Shown here: positions 54,392-63,520 of the stretch, piece after piece
Numbering within the stretch: the stretch's first letter is position 1
Layout of the letters: each line of letters begins with the position of its first letter
Made by a program: the position numbers and the translations under genes
Notes under the pieces: generated by a model
The model's database searches: none
Told to the model about the DNA's origin: nothing
The model's input: the letters and a program-made list of their open reading frames with translations, nothing else
Assembly (NCBI RefSeq): GCF_036250735.1
Contig: NZ_CP109430.1
Coordinates: 8,184,001-8,248,000 of the forward strand
DNA from: Streptosporangium sp. NBC_01495
GTDB taxonomy: Bacteria; Actinomycetota; Actinomycetes; Streptosporangiales; Streptosporangiaceae
DNA: 64,000 bases
Direction: 5' to 3'

Positions 54392-54700
54392 ATGAAGAAA
54401 ATGATCTTCGCGGCCGCGGCATCCGTAGCCGCCGCCGCCTTCGTCTCACTCACCCCCGCCGCCGCACTCGCCGAGCCCTGGCCGGGCTCGTGCAGCAGCG
54501 GGTTCGGATGGCAGACCGACTACACATGGGCGCAGTGCAACTCGGGTGGCGGCCAAGTACGGGCCATCGCCAAGTGCTCCAGCGGACTTTCCACGAAGAC
54601 CGTCTACGGCCCGTGGGTGGGAATCGGCAAGCAGTCGAGTGCCCATTGTCCGGTCGACTACCGCAAGGCCGTGGACCACAACTTCGGCATCAGGCAGTAA
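54392..54700 (+). CDS. Small secreted cysteine-containing protein
   Basis: A 102-residue protein with a clear Sec signal (MKKMIFAAAASVAAAAFVSL, cleavage likely after ALA near residue 27) and a mature part of about 75 residues with four cysteines (SCSSGFGWQTDYTWAQCNSG, AKCSSGLSTKTVYGPWVGIG, SAHCPVDYRK), which could form two disulfides. I do not recognise the family. The upstream 54290-54391 is A/T-rich, with the palindrome TGAGAT/ATCTCA (54328-54349) and TATAAC near 54366-54371. No ribosome site is visible at the ATG, so it may be leaderless or start further upstream at 54374. Confidence 0.7.
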   Translation: MKKMIFAAAASVAAAAFVSLTPAAALAEPWPGSCSSGFGWQTDYTWAQCNSGGGQVRAIAKCSSGLSTKTVYGPWVGIGKQSSAHCPVDYRKAVDHNFGIRQ

Positions 54701-54981
54701 CCCCGCCCGTGGCCCTGTGAAAGTCACACGTGGCCATCAGCGGCGACACGCGCCTTGACCGTTGACTGACCCGCAGCTGACGGACAAGGTTCGATCGCCC
54801 GGCACTTCCCTTCCGGCGATGATCGCGACACCAAGCTCCGGAGGTGCGATCGGCCTCGGGATCCGCGTCTTCGCGACGGCGAAGCCCGCGCCGAGGCCGG
54901 TCGTCGCCCGGGAACAGTCCCGCCACGGTGTGTCCCCGGCCGTCTCGACCGGCCCCTGTGGCCGGAGGGAGAATGTGACCC

Positions 54982-55938
54982 GTGGAAGCACGGTGGGTCG
55001 AGGTGGCGGACCGGGTGCTGGTGCGGCGTTACGCCGAGCTGGACCTGTCGGTGGGGCTGGTCATGGGCGACGGCGGCTGCCTGGTGGTCGACACGCGGGG
55101 GGACGAGCGGCAGGGGGCGGAGCTGCTCTCGGAGGTCAGGCGGATCACCCGCGACCCGTGGACGGTGGCGATCACCCACTCGCACTTCGACCACAGCTTC
55201 GGCACCCGGCCGTTCCTCGGTCGCCCCGTCTGGGCACACGAGGGCTGCCGTGCCGACCTGGTCGAGAACGGCGACCGGGCCAGGGAGGAGTGGGCACGCC
55301 ACTACCGGGATCTGGGACGCCCGGACATCGCCGACGACATCGCGAAGACCGAGATCGTGCCGCCGGACCATCTCGTGACCGACCGGGCGCGGCTGGTCGT
55401 CGGAGGCCGCCCGGTCGTCCTGGCCCATCTCGGCCGCGGCCACTCCGGCAACGATCTGGTCGTCCACGTGCCGGACGCCGGGGTGATCTTCGCCGGGGAC
55501 CTCGTGGAGAACGGCGCGCCGCCCGCCTACGAGGACGCCTACCCCCTCGAATGGCCCGCCACGGTCGCGGGGCTGCTCGACCTGCTCGACGACGGTCCCG
55601 GCGGCGCGACCGGCCCCGGGAACGGCGACACGCCCATCTCCGGCTCCGTCTCCAGCCCCGGCTCCGGCGACACGATCGTTTCCGACCCCACCTCCGACCC
55701 CGGCCGCGCGACCGGCCCCGGTCGCGGTCACGGTCACGGCGGCACGGTCGTTCCCGGTCACGGCGACCCGGTCGACCGCGCGTTCGTCGTCGCACAGCAC
55801 GCGGAGATCTCCGCACTGGCCCGTCTGTGCGAGCGGGTGACCGCGGGTCTCCTGTCTCCCGCCGACGCCGTACGCCTGTCGCCGTACCCCGAGGAGACCA
55901 CCGGGATCGCCCTCGGCCGCGCGACGGGTCACCGCTGA
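54982..55938 (+). CDS. Metallo-beta-lactamase-fold hydrolase
   Basis: A 318-residue cytosolic hydrolase. Zinc ligands are complete: THSHFDHSFG (HxHxDH), LGRGHSGNDL, IFAGDLVENG and VVPGHGDPV. Between the Asp ligand loop and the last His lies a Gly/Thr/Pro/Ser low-complexity insert of about 50 residues (GPGNGDTPISGSVSS, then a TGPGRGHGHGG stretch) not normally present. GTG 54982 follows GGAGGGAGAA. It is preceded by 281 bases with no gene and no clear structure. The substrate is unknown; the subgroup includes hydroxyacylglutathione hydrolase-like and lactonase enzymes. Confidence 0.85.
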   Translation: MEARWVEVADRVLVRRYAELDLSVGLVMGDGGCLVVDTRGDERQGAELLSEVRRITRDPWTVAITHSHFDHSFGTRPFLGRPVWAHEGCRADLVENGDRAREEWARHYRDLGRPDIADDIAKTEIVPPDHLVTDRARLVVGGRPVVLAHLGRGHSGNDLVVHVPDAGVIFAGDLVENGAPPAYEDAYPLEWPATVAGLLDLLDDGPGGATGPGNGDTPISGSVSSPGSGDTIVSDPTSDPGRATGPGRGHGHGGTVVPGHGDPVDRAFVVAQHAEISALARLCERVTAGLLSPADAVRLSPYPEETTGIALGRATGHR

Positions 55939-55990
55939 CAGGGCGGTCGCGCCGACGCGGGCGGGGAGGTCGATCAGGCCGACGGTCTCC

Positions 55991-56410
55991 TCAGGAGTGG
56001 GTGAGGTCGGTCAGGTAGGTGGTCAGGGCGTCCAGGTCCTGGAGGAACCAGGTGTCACCGCCGAAGTCGATCATGACGTCCAGCTCCGCCTCGATGAGGT
56101 CGACCAGGCGGATCGTGGCGATCGACGTGACCCCCATGGCGACGAACGAGTTGTCGGAATCGAGGATTTCCTGGGCGGAGAGTTCCCCGTCACACGCCGT
56201 GGACAGGGCCCCGGCCAGCCACAGCCGGAGAGCGTCCCCGGAAAGAGGGGCGCCCTCCCCCGCCGTTCCTCCGACCCGCTCGACCACCGCGGTCTGCCCG
56301 ACAGGACCGACAGAACCGACAGTACCGGCGGGCTCCGCCGGTTCGGCCAGACCAACCAGACCCACCGGACCGGCCGGACCGACCTGACCGGCGACGTCTT
56401 GGTGACTCAT
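55991..56410 (-). CDS. Free-standing phosphopantetheine carrier protein
   Basis: A 139-residue carrier (PCP/ACP). Residues 60-139 are the helical domain, with the pantetheine-attachment Ser in MGVTSIATIRLVDLIEAEL (the usual G-G-x-S-L site, here V-T-S-I) and the end YLTDLTHS. The first 45 residues are a repetitive Val/Gly/Pro/Ala tract (VGPAGPVGLVGLAE-type units), not normal for a carrier. The ribosome site AGGAGGT (56416-56422) is excellent. It is downstream of the NRPS in the same direction, 108 bases away, and is the most likely in-trans partner, for example carrying a starter acyl or an amino acid. Confidence 0.85.
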   Translation of the reverse strand: MSHQDVAGQVGPAGPVGLVGLAEPAEPAGTVGSVGPVGQTAVVERVGGTAGEGAPLSGDALRLWLAGALSTACDGELSAQEILDSDNSFVAMGVTSIATIRLVDLIEAELDVMIDFGGDTWFLQDLDALTTYLTDLTHS

Positions 56411-56431
56411 CGAATACCTCCTGTGGGAGAC

Positions 56432-56475
56432 CCCGGGTTCCAGCCCGGGAAGGGGGCCGGGTTCTCCCCCGGCCC
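56432..56475 (-). terminator. Two GC hairpins between NRPS and carrier protein
   Basis: CCCGGG/CCCGGG (56432-56449) and GGGCCGGG/CCCGGCCC (56454-56475) follow each other in the gap. They may attenuate or process the transcript between the NRPS and the carrier gene; no T-run is present. Confidence 0.4.
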
Positions 56476-56518
56476 GTCGGTCGTCGTGGGGAAAGTCATG
56501 GGGAAGGGGGAACCGCGG

Positions 56519-59500
56519 TCAGGGGCCGTCCGTGCCGAGCATCCGGGCGACCTCCTCGTCCGTCATCGCGGACAGTTCCTCCGTCAGGATCCGCTCCACC
56601 GCGACCGCGAGATCGGCCACCGTACGGTTCCTGAAGAGCTCTCGGATGGGAACGTCGATCCCGGCGGCGGTACGCAGGCGGGATCCGACGCGCACGACGA
56701 GCAGCGAGTGGCCACCCAGCGCGAAGAAGTCGTCGAACGCGCCGACCTTGCCGACACCCAGCACCTCCTGCCAGACGCCCGCCACGAGGATCTCCGCGTC
56801 GTTCCTGGGCTCCACGAAGGGCCGGTCCTCGTCGAGGTCGAAGCCGGGCGCGGGCAGCGCGCGGCGGTCGATCTTCCCTCCGGTGGTCAGCGGCAGCTCG
56901 TCCAGAGTCACCCAGACGTCGGGGACCATGTACGGCGGGAGCACCGCGGCGAGATCGCGCCGGAGCTCCACCGGGTCGGCCGGGCCCGCGACGTAGGCGA
57001 CCAGCCTGTCCTCGCGGGCGGTCACCGCCGCCTGCCGCACGCCGGGGTGGGCGAGGAGGCGTCCCTCGATCTCGGCGGGCTCGATCCTGAACCCGCGGAC
57101 CTTCATCTGGTCGTCGACGCGGCCCAGGAACTCCAGCAGGCCGTCCGCTCGCCACCGGACCAGGTCCCCGGTGCGGTAGAGCCGTCCCGCCTCAGGGTCG
57201 TCCAGGAAACGCTCGGCGGTGAGGTCCGGACGGCCGAGGTACCCCCGGGCGAGCCCCGCGCCGCCGAGGAGCAACTCCCCGGGGACACCGGGCGGCACAC
57301 GGTGGAGGGACCCTTCTGAGCCGCCCTGCTGCGTGCGGCGCGAAAGCTCGGGCGTACGGCGCGGAAGCTCGGACGGCGTGTGGCGGAGGGACTCTCCCGA
57401 AACACCGGGCGGCGTGCGGTGCGTAAGCCCTCCGGAAACACCGGGCGGCGTGCGGTGCGTAAGCCCTCCGGAAACACCGGGCCGAGGGGCGACGACGACC
57501 GCCCGGGTGCCGCCGATCGGCCGTCCGATCGGCGGGCGTCCCTCGGTTTCGGCGGAACCGAGATCGGCCGCGGTGGCGATGACCGTGGCCTCGGTGGGCC
57601 CGTACGTGTTGACCAGCCGGACCCGGTCGCCGAACCTCTCCCGCCAGCGGGCCACGGCCTCCGCGTGCACCTGCTCGCCGCCGAGGATGACCAGCCGCAG
57701 CCGTTCCGGCCAGGCCACGTCGTCGATCTGGTCGACCAGCCGGTGCCAGTAGGCGGTCGGCAGGTCCAGCACGGTCACTTCGCGCCCCCGGGGTTCGGCG
57801 AGCACCTCGGGAAGGGTGACCGCGCCGCCCGGCAGGAGTTCGAGGGCCGCTCCCGAGGCCAGGGCGGGGTAGATCTCCTCGGCGTGCGCGTCGAAGCCGA
57901 GCGCGGCGAACTGGACCACCCGGTCTCCCGGTCCCAGCCCGTACGCCTCCCTCATCCAGGCCACCCGCTCGGCCAGGGCCCGGTGCTCCACCACCACGCC
58001 CTTGGGCTGCCCGGTGGACCCCGAGGTGTAGATCACGTATGCGGCGTCGTCCCCGCCGACGAGACGCGCGGGCTCCTCGGGCTCCTCGGCCTCCAGGTCG
58101 TCCAGGACCAGCACCGGGACGTCCCCCGGCGGCGGGCCGTCGAGGGGGCGGGCCGTCACCAGGAGGGCGGCTCCACTGTCGGACAGGATCGTCCCGACCC
58201 GTTCCTCGGGAAGTTCTGGATCGACGGGCAGGTAGGCGCCACCGGCACGCCACACGGCGAGCAGCGCCGCGACGACGTCGATCGACCGGTCCGCGAGGAC
58301 CGCGACGACCGTCTCCCGTACGACACCGCGGCGCCGGAGCAGGGCGGCCAGCGAGGCGACGCGAAGCTCCAGGCTCGCGTAGGTCAGCGTCTCGTCACCG
58401 CAACCCACCGCGGTCGCGCCCGCGTGCGCGGCGGTCGCCTCCGCGATGAGGTCCGGCACGAGGGGGCCCGGGACGTTGGCCGTCGCCGCCTCGTGAACGC
58501 GCAGCCGGGCGTCGTCCTCGTCGGTGTGCAGCGGCAGCTCGGAGAGGGCCCGGCGGGGGTCGGCGGCGACCGCGCGGCACAGGACGGTGAACCGGGCCGC
58601 GAGACGGGCGACGGTCTCGGCCTCGAACAGCTCGGCGTCGTAGCCGAGCACCAGGAAGAGCCCGTCGTCGCGCCGCCACATCTCCAGCATGAGGTCGAAC
58701 TTGGCCTGCCGGTATCCGGCGTCGAAGAACTCCAGGTCCAGGTCGGCGAGGGAGTTTCTGACGCCGTCGTCCTGGCTGTGCAGGATGGCCATGGTCCGAA
58801 AAAGCGGCGTGCGGCTCAGGCCGCGCTCCACCTCCAGCTCCGTCACGAGCTTCTCGAACGGCACCTCCGGGTACGCCATCGCCTCCAGCAGGGTCGTCCG
58901 CGTACGGCCCACGAGGTCGGTGAAGGAGGGGTCTCCCGACAGGTCGCCCCGGAGGACCAAGGTGCTGGCGAGATAGCCGACGACCGGCTCCAGCTCGACG
59001 CGGTCCCGCCCCGCGTAGGAGGAGCCGACCATGATGTCGTCCTGGCCGGTGTGGCGGGCCAGCAGCACCTGGTACGCGGCGAGCAGCACCATGAAGAGGG
59101 TCGCCCCGCACTCCTGGGCCACCTCCTCCAGCCGTACGGCGAGGTCGGCAGGCAGGCGGAAGGAGTGGAACCCCCCGGTATGGGAGGAGATCGGCGGGCG
59201 GGGACGGTCGAGCGGCAGCTCCAGCACGGGAGGGTCGGCGAGCCGCTCGCGCCAGTAGCCGAGCGCCGCCCCGTCGTCGTGGCCTCGCTGCCAGAACGCG
59301 ATGTCCCCGTACGTCACCGGCGGCTCGGTGAGACCGGGCTCGGTCCCGTTCCTGTGCGCGGCGTACAGGACGGCCAGGTCGTCGGCGAGGACGTTGAGCG
59401 ACCAGCCGTCGCCCGCGATGTGGTGGAGGACGACGCAGAGCACGTGGTCCTGCTCGGCCAGGCGCAGCAGGCTGACCCGGAACGGGGGCGGGCCCGTGAG

Positions 59501-62500
59501 GTCGAAGGGGGCGTTGGTCCGCTCCGCGACCAGTCTCCGCGCCTCCCGCTCCCTCCCCGCGAGCCCCTCGGCGCTCTCTCCTTCGACTGCTCCCGAGCCG
59601 ATCCTCCCCGCGAGTCCTTCGGCGCTTCCGGAGCCGTTCCTCCCCGCGAACCCTTCGGCGCTCCCAGAACCGTTCCTCCCCGCGAACCCTTCGGCGCTCC
59701 CAGAACCGATCCTCCCCGCGAGTCCTCCCCCGGGCTTTTCCTCGGCGGCTCCCGTGCCCGCGAGCCGTTCTTCCGGCACGCCGCCCGCCGGTTCCTCACC
59801 GGTGAGGTCGATGTGCTCGATCAGCGGACCGGTCGCGCGGTCGGTGATCGCGACCGGCCCGCCGTCCACCTCCGGGTAGCGGGTGCGCAGGGTCTCGTGC
59901 CGCGCCGCCAGATCCCGGAGAGCGTGTTCCAGCGCGGCGGTGTCGAGATCGCCGCGCAGGCGCCAGACGGTGAACATGTTGTACGCCGCGTCGTCCGGAT
60001 CGAGCCGGTGCAGGAGCCAGAGCCGCTCCTGCGCGGGCGAGAGCGTGAGCGGCGTACCGTCGGGACGCGGACGCAACGGGGCGGCACGACCGTCGCGGTC
60101 GTCCGCGAGACCGGATGCGGCGGCGCCGACGGCCTCGGCGAACCCGGCGATCGTCGGCCGGCCGAACAGCTCCCTGAGGGGAACTTCCACGTCGAGCAGC
60201 GCCGCGATCCGCGCGGTGACCTTGACCGCGAGCAGCGAGTGCCCGCCCAGGCCGAAGAAGTCGTCGTCGGCGCCGAGCCGGTCGGCGGCCACGCCCAGCA
60301 CCTCGGCGAAGATCCCGGCCACCTGCCGTTCCAGGTGGCTCTCCGGCGAGCGGCCGTGCCCGGCGGACGGCCTGCCCGGCGCGGGAAGCGCCTTGCGGTC
60401 GAGCTTGCCGTTCGGGGTGAGGGGCAGCGTGGACAGCGGCACCACGACCGCGGGCACCATGATCGCGGGCAGTGACCGCGCGACGTGCTCCCGGAGTCCC
60501 GCGAGGTCCGGTTCCCCGATGGTCGCGGGGGTATCGGCGTCCGCGACGCCCCCGGCCTCGGTTCCGGTTCCCTCCACGGCCTCGGCAGCGACGGGCGAGG
60601 CCCGGACCACGTACGCCACCAGGGTGTCGTCGACGATCGCGGCGACCGCACGGGCGACCCGGGGGTGGGTCTCCAGGGCGGCCTCGACCTCGCCCAGCTC
60701 GATACGGTGGCCTCGCAGCTTCACCTGGCCGTCGGCCCGGCCGAGGAACTCCAGCCGCCCGTCCGCCAGCCACCTCACCCGGTCGCCGGTCCGGTACAGG
60801 CGTGAGCCCTGGGGGCCGAACGGGTCGGGCAGGAAGCGCTCCGCGGTCAGGCCCGGCCGGTTCAGGTAGCCCCGCGCCAGCCCCGTCCCCGCGATGAACA
60901 ACTCGCCGACCACCCCGACGGGCACCGGGTCGAGCCTCTCGTCGAGCACGTGGACGCGGGTGTTGGCCAGCGGTCTGCCGATCGCCACCGCCCCCGGCTC
61001 GGCGGGCACCGGCTCGCGGGTGGACCAGATCGTCGTCTCGGTGGGCCCGTACACGTTCCACATCGCCCGTACGCGTCCCCGTAGCGCGCGGGCGAGGGCG
61101 GGCGGCAGCGCCTCGCCTCCGGCGAGGGCGGTCACCCTCGGCCCGTCGAATCCCGCGTCGAGGAGCGCCCGCCAGCCCGACGGCGTCGCCTGGACGTGCG
61201 TCACGCCGTGCGCGGCGGCGAGCCTCACCAGCGCGAGCGCGTCCGGCGCCTCCGCGCCGCCCGCGACGACCACCCGGCCGCCGGTGACCAGCGGGAGGAA
61301 GAACTCCAGCACGGAGATGTCGAACGACAGGGAGGTGAGCGCCAGCCAGACGTGGCCGGGTCCGGCGCCCAGCAGGTCCTTCATGGCCAGCAGCAGGTTG
61401 ACCACGGCGCGGTGCTCGATCGCGACCCCCTTGGGGCGGCCCGTCGAGCCCGACGTGTAGATCACGTACGCGAGGTCGTCCGGTGTGGCGAGCGGCGCCG
61501 GGGGCGTACCGGGTTCACCGGCGAACGCCCGGGGGTCCTCGATGAGCAGGACCCGCGCGGCGCCCTCGGGAAGCCGTCCGCGCACGCACTCCTCGGTGAG
61601 GAGCAGCTCCGCGCCCGAGTCGCGCAGGACGAAGGCGAGGCGCTCGGCGGGGTAGTCCGGGTCGAGTGGCAGGTAGGCGCCGCCCGCCCTCATCACGGCC
61701 AGCAGCGCGACCAGCGTCTCCAGCGAGCGGGTGGCGCACACGGCCACGACGGCCCCGGGCCGCACGCCCTCGCGCCGCAGCCGGTTGGCCAGCCGGTTGA
61801 CGCCCGTCTCCAGTTCCGCGTACGTCAGGCTCCGCCCCCCGCACGTGGCCGCGACCGTCCCGGGCTCGCCCGCGACCAGGTCGTGGAGGGTGGTCTCCGG
61901 GCGCGGGGCGGCGGTGTCGTTCCACGCGGTGAGGGTCAGCTCGCGTTCCGCCTCCGGCGGGAGGCCCAGCTTTGACAGTCTCGTGCCGGGGTCCTCGACG
62001 GCCCTGCGCAGCATGGCCGCGACGTGCTCCGCCATGCGCTCGGCCGTGCCGTGGTCGAACAGGGCCGTGCTGTAGACGAGCGAGAGTTCGAGGCCGCCGT
62101 CCCGCCGCCCGAACTCCAGCGACAGGTCGAACATCGCCGGCCGCGCGTCGCCCGGGTCGATCGGTTCGGCGGTGACGCCGGGCAGGGTCAGGGCGGTGCC
62201 CCGATAGTCGTGCGGGACGAGCTGGGCCTGGAACAGGGGGGTGCGGCTGAGGTCCCTGGGAATGTTCAGCTCGCTCACCAGGCGGTCGAAGGGCAGGTCC
62301 GCGTTGGTGTACGCCTCCAGGGCGGCTCGGCGGACCCGGACGAGCAGTTCCCCGAAGGTCGGGTCGCCCGACAGGTCCCCGCGGATCACCAGCGTGTTGA
62401 GGAAGAGCCCGATGAGCGGCTCCAGTTCGTCCCTGTCCCGTCCGGCGATCGGCGTACCGACGCAGACGTCCTCCTGGCCGGAGCGGCGCGACAGCAGGAC

Positions 62501-63520
62501 CAGGTACACGGCGAGCAGCACCATGAACGGCGTGGTGCGGGTGCGCCGGGCGAGCTCGTCGACGCCGTCGGCCAGCTCGGCGGGGAGCCGGAGCAGGGCG
62601 CAGCCGCCCTCGGAGGTCCTGACCGGGGGACGCGGCCGGTCCGTCGGGAGTTCCAGCGTCGGCGGGTCGGCCAGCCTTCGCCGCCAGTAGCCGAGCCGCT
62701 CGTCCGTCAGGTCGTCCGAACGCTCGCGCTGCCACAGCGCGAAGTCCGCGTACTGGATCGGCGGCGGCGGCAGCGACGGCGGCTCGCCGGCCAGGAACGC
62801 GCCGTAGAGCGTGGCCAGTTCGCGCGCGAACACGCCGACCGACCAGCCGTCCACGGCGATGTGGTGGAACACGACGTAGATCGCGTGTTCCCGCTCGGAC
62901 AGGCGCACCAGGCCCGCCCGGAGCGGCGGCTCGCCCGCCAGGTCGAACCGCCGCTCGATCTGCTCCCGGACGAGCCGCGCGGTCCGCGCCTCGCGGTCCG
63001 CCTCGGGAAGATCCGACAGGTCCAGCAGCTCCAGGTACGGCCGGTCGTGCCCCTCGTTCCCCTCGTTCTCCGAACCGGCCTCGTCCCGCGCTCCGGACCC
63101 ACCCCGTGCCCCGATCTTCCCCCGTACCCCGGTCTCGCCCCGCGTCCCGGTCTCGCCCTGTGCTCCGGTCTCGCTCCGCGCTCCCGCCTCGCCCGGCGTC
63201 CCGGCAGCGTCGGCGTACGGCCGGTCGCCGGTCGGGCGCGGCTCGTCGACGATCTGGACGGGAGCGCCGTCCCTGCCGGGGAAGCGGGTCCGCAGGATCT
63301 CGTGTCTGGCCACGATCTCGGCGAGCGCCCGCTCCAGGGCGTCCGGGTCGAGCGGTCCCCTGAGCCGTTCGGCGATGAAGACGTTGTGGGCGGCGCCGGT
63401 CCGTTCCAGCCGGTCGAGGAACCACATGCGCTCCTGGCCGAACGAGAGCGGCAGCTCGCGGACGCCGTCGGGCCGGGGAGCGATCCCGTCCCGCGTGTCC
63501 CCCCGCGCGAGCGTGTCCAT
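56519..63520 (-). CDS. Two-module nonribosomal peptide synthetase, C-A-PCP-C-A-PCP
   Basis: A 2333-residue enzyme, cytosolic. Modules in order: C1 about 20-450 (HHIAVDG near 219), A1 about 530-1030 (YTSGSTGRPKG near 685), PCP1 (GLGGHSLLAVKV near 1094), C2 about 1130-1590 (HHIAGDG near 1366), A2 about 1630-2180 (YTSGSTGQPKG near 1830), PCP2 (ALGGHSLLVVRV near 2271). No epimerase, methyltransferase or thioesterase is present; the last 50 residues end EEVARMLGTDGP. By-eye A1 code D-I-L-Q-L-G-V-I-W-K resembles glycine codes; A2 code D-A-E-D-I-G-T-V-I-K suggests a basic residue such as Lys. Beginning with a C domain implies an acyl or peptidyl donor in trans, possibly from the carrier at 55991. 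GGGAGG precedes the ATG. Confidence 0.95.
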   Translation of the reverse strand: MDTLARGDTRDGIAPRPDGVRELPLSFGQERMWFLDRLERTGAAHNVFIAERLRGPLDPDALERALAEIVARHEILRTRFPGRDGAPVQIVDEPRPTGDRPYADAAGTPGEAGARSETGAQGETGTRGETGVRGKIGARGGSGARDEAGSENEGNEGHDRPYLELLDLSDLPEADREARTARLVREQIERRFDLAGEPPLRAGLVRLSEREHAIYVVFHHIAVDGWSVGVFARELATLYGAFLAGEPPSLPPPPIQYADFALWQRERSDDLTDERLGYWRRRLADPPTLELPTDRPRPPVRTSEGGCALLRLPAELADGVDELARRTRTTPFMVLLAVYLVLLSRRSGQEDVCVGTPIAGRDRDELEPLIGLFLNTLVIRGDLSGDPTFGELLVRVRRAALEAYTNADLPFDRLVSELNIPRDLSRTPLFQAQLVPHDYRGTALTLPGVTAEPIDPGDARPAMFDLSLEFGRRDGGLELSLVYSTALFDHGTAERMAEHVAAMLRRAVEDPGTRLSKLGLPPEAERELTLTAWNDTAAPRPETTLHDLVAGEPGTVAATCGGRSLTYAELETGVNRLANRLRREGVRPGAVVAVCATRSLETLVALLAVMRAGGAYLPLDPDYPAERLAFVLRDSGAELLLTEECVRGRLPEGAARVLLIEDPRAFAGEPGTPPAPLATPDDLAYVIYTSGSTGRPKGVAIEHRAVVNLLLAMKDLLGAGPGHVWLALTSLSFDISVLEFFLPLVTGGRVVVAGGAEAPDALALVRLAAAHGVTHVQATPSGWRALLDAGFDGPRVTALAGGEALPPALARALRGRVRAMWNVYGPTETTIWSTREPVPAEPGAVAIGRPLANTRVHVLDERLDPVPVGVVGELFIAGTGLARGYLNRPGLTAERFLPDPFGPQGSRLYRTGDRVRWLADGRLEFLGRADGQVKLRGHRIELGEVEAALETHPRVARAVAAIVDDTLVAYVVRASPVAAEAVEGTGTEAGGVADADTPATIGEPDLAGLREHVARSLPAIMVPAVVVPLSTLPLTPNGKLDRKALPAPGRPSAGHGRSPESHLERQVAGIFAEVLGVAADRLGADDDFFGLGGHSLLAVKVTARIAALLDVEVPLRELFGRPTIAGFAEAVGAAASGLADDRDGRAAPLRPRPDGTPLTLSPAQERLWLLHRLDPDDAAYNMFTVWRLRGDLDTAALEHALRDLAARHETLRTRYPEVDGGPVAITDRATGPLIEHIDLTGEEPAGGVPEERLAGTGAAEEKPGGGLAGRIGSGSAEGFAGRNGSGSAEGFAGRNGSGSAEGLAGRIGSGAVEGESAEGLAGREREARRLVAERTNAPFDLTGPPPFRVSLLRLAEQDHVLCVVLHHIAGDGWSLNVLADDLAVLYAAHRNGTEPGLTEPPVTYGDIAFWQRGHDDGAALGYWRERLADPPVLELPLDRPRPPISSHTGGFHSFRLPADLAVRLEEVAQECGATLFMVLLAAYQVLLARHTGQDDIMVGSSYAGRDRVELEPVVGYLASTLVLRGDLSGDPSFTDLVGRTRTTLLEAMAYPEVPFEKLVTELEVERGLSRTPLFRTMAILHSQDDGVRNSLADLDLEFFDAGYRQAKFDLMLEMWRRDDGLFLVLGYDAELFEAETVARLAARFTVLCRAVAADPRRALSELPLHTDEDDARLRVHEAATANVPGPLVPDLIAEATAAHAGATAVGCGDETLTYASLELRVASLAALLRRRGVVRETVVAVLADRSIDVVAALLAVWRAGGAYLPVDPELPEERVGTILSDSGAALLVTARPLDGPPPGDVPVLVLDDLEAEEPEEPARLVGGDDAAYVIYTSGSTGQPKGVVVEHRALAERVAWMREAYGLGPGDRVVQFAALGFDAHAEEIYPALASGAALELLPGGAVTLPEVLAEPRGREVTVLDLPTAYWHRLVDQIDDVAWPERLRLVILGGEQVHAEAVARWRERFGDRVRLVNTYGPTEATVIATAADLGSAETEGRPPIGRPIGGTRAVVVAPRPGVSGGLTHRTPPGVSGGLTHRTPPGVSGESLRHTPSELPRRTPELSRRTQQGGSEGSLHRVPPGVPGELLLGGAGLARGYLGRPDLTAERFLDDPEAGRLYRTGDLVRWRADGLLEFLGRVDDQMKVRGFRIEPAEIEGRLLAHPGVRQAAVTAREDRLVAYVAGPADPVELRRDLAAVLPPYMVPDVWVTLDELPLTTGGKIDRRALPAPGFDLDEDRPFVEPRNDAEILVAGVWQEVLGVGKVGAFDDFFALGGHSLLVVRVGSRLRTAAGIDVPIRELFRNRTVADLAVAVERILTEELSAMTDEEVARMLGTDGP
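57397..57482. repeat. 36-bp tandem repeat inside the second A domain
   Basis: A 36-bp unit starts at 57421 and again at 57457 (second copy partial), with a related partial copy from 57397. It encodes GVSGGLTHRTPP-type units inserted between core motifs A5 (NTYGPTE) and A6 (GELLLGGAG), where homologues have only a short loop. Confidence 0.85.
59596..59725. repeat. 36-bp tandem repeat inside the second condensation domain
   Basis: The core CCTCCCCGCG-AACCCTTCGGC recurs at 59603, 59639, 59675 and 59711, exactly 36 bases apart. It encodes GRNGSGSAEGFA-type units on the minus strand, lying in the loop before the segment leading to the HHIAGDG motif. Confidence 0.88.
63096..63200. repeat. 18-bp tandem repeat inside the first condensation domain
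   Basis: GGTCTCG recurs at 63131, 63149 and 63167, 18 bases apart, encoding ETGTRG/ETGVRG/ETGAQG-type hexapeptides on the minus strand. The insertion sits at the equivalent loop of C1 to the repeat in C2. Confidence 0.85.
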
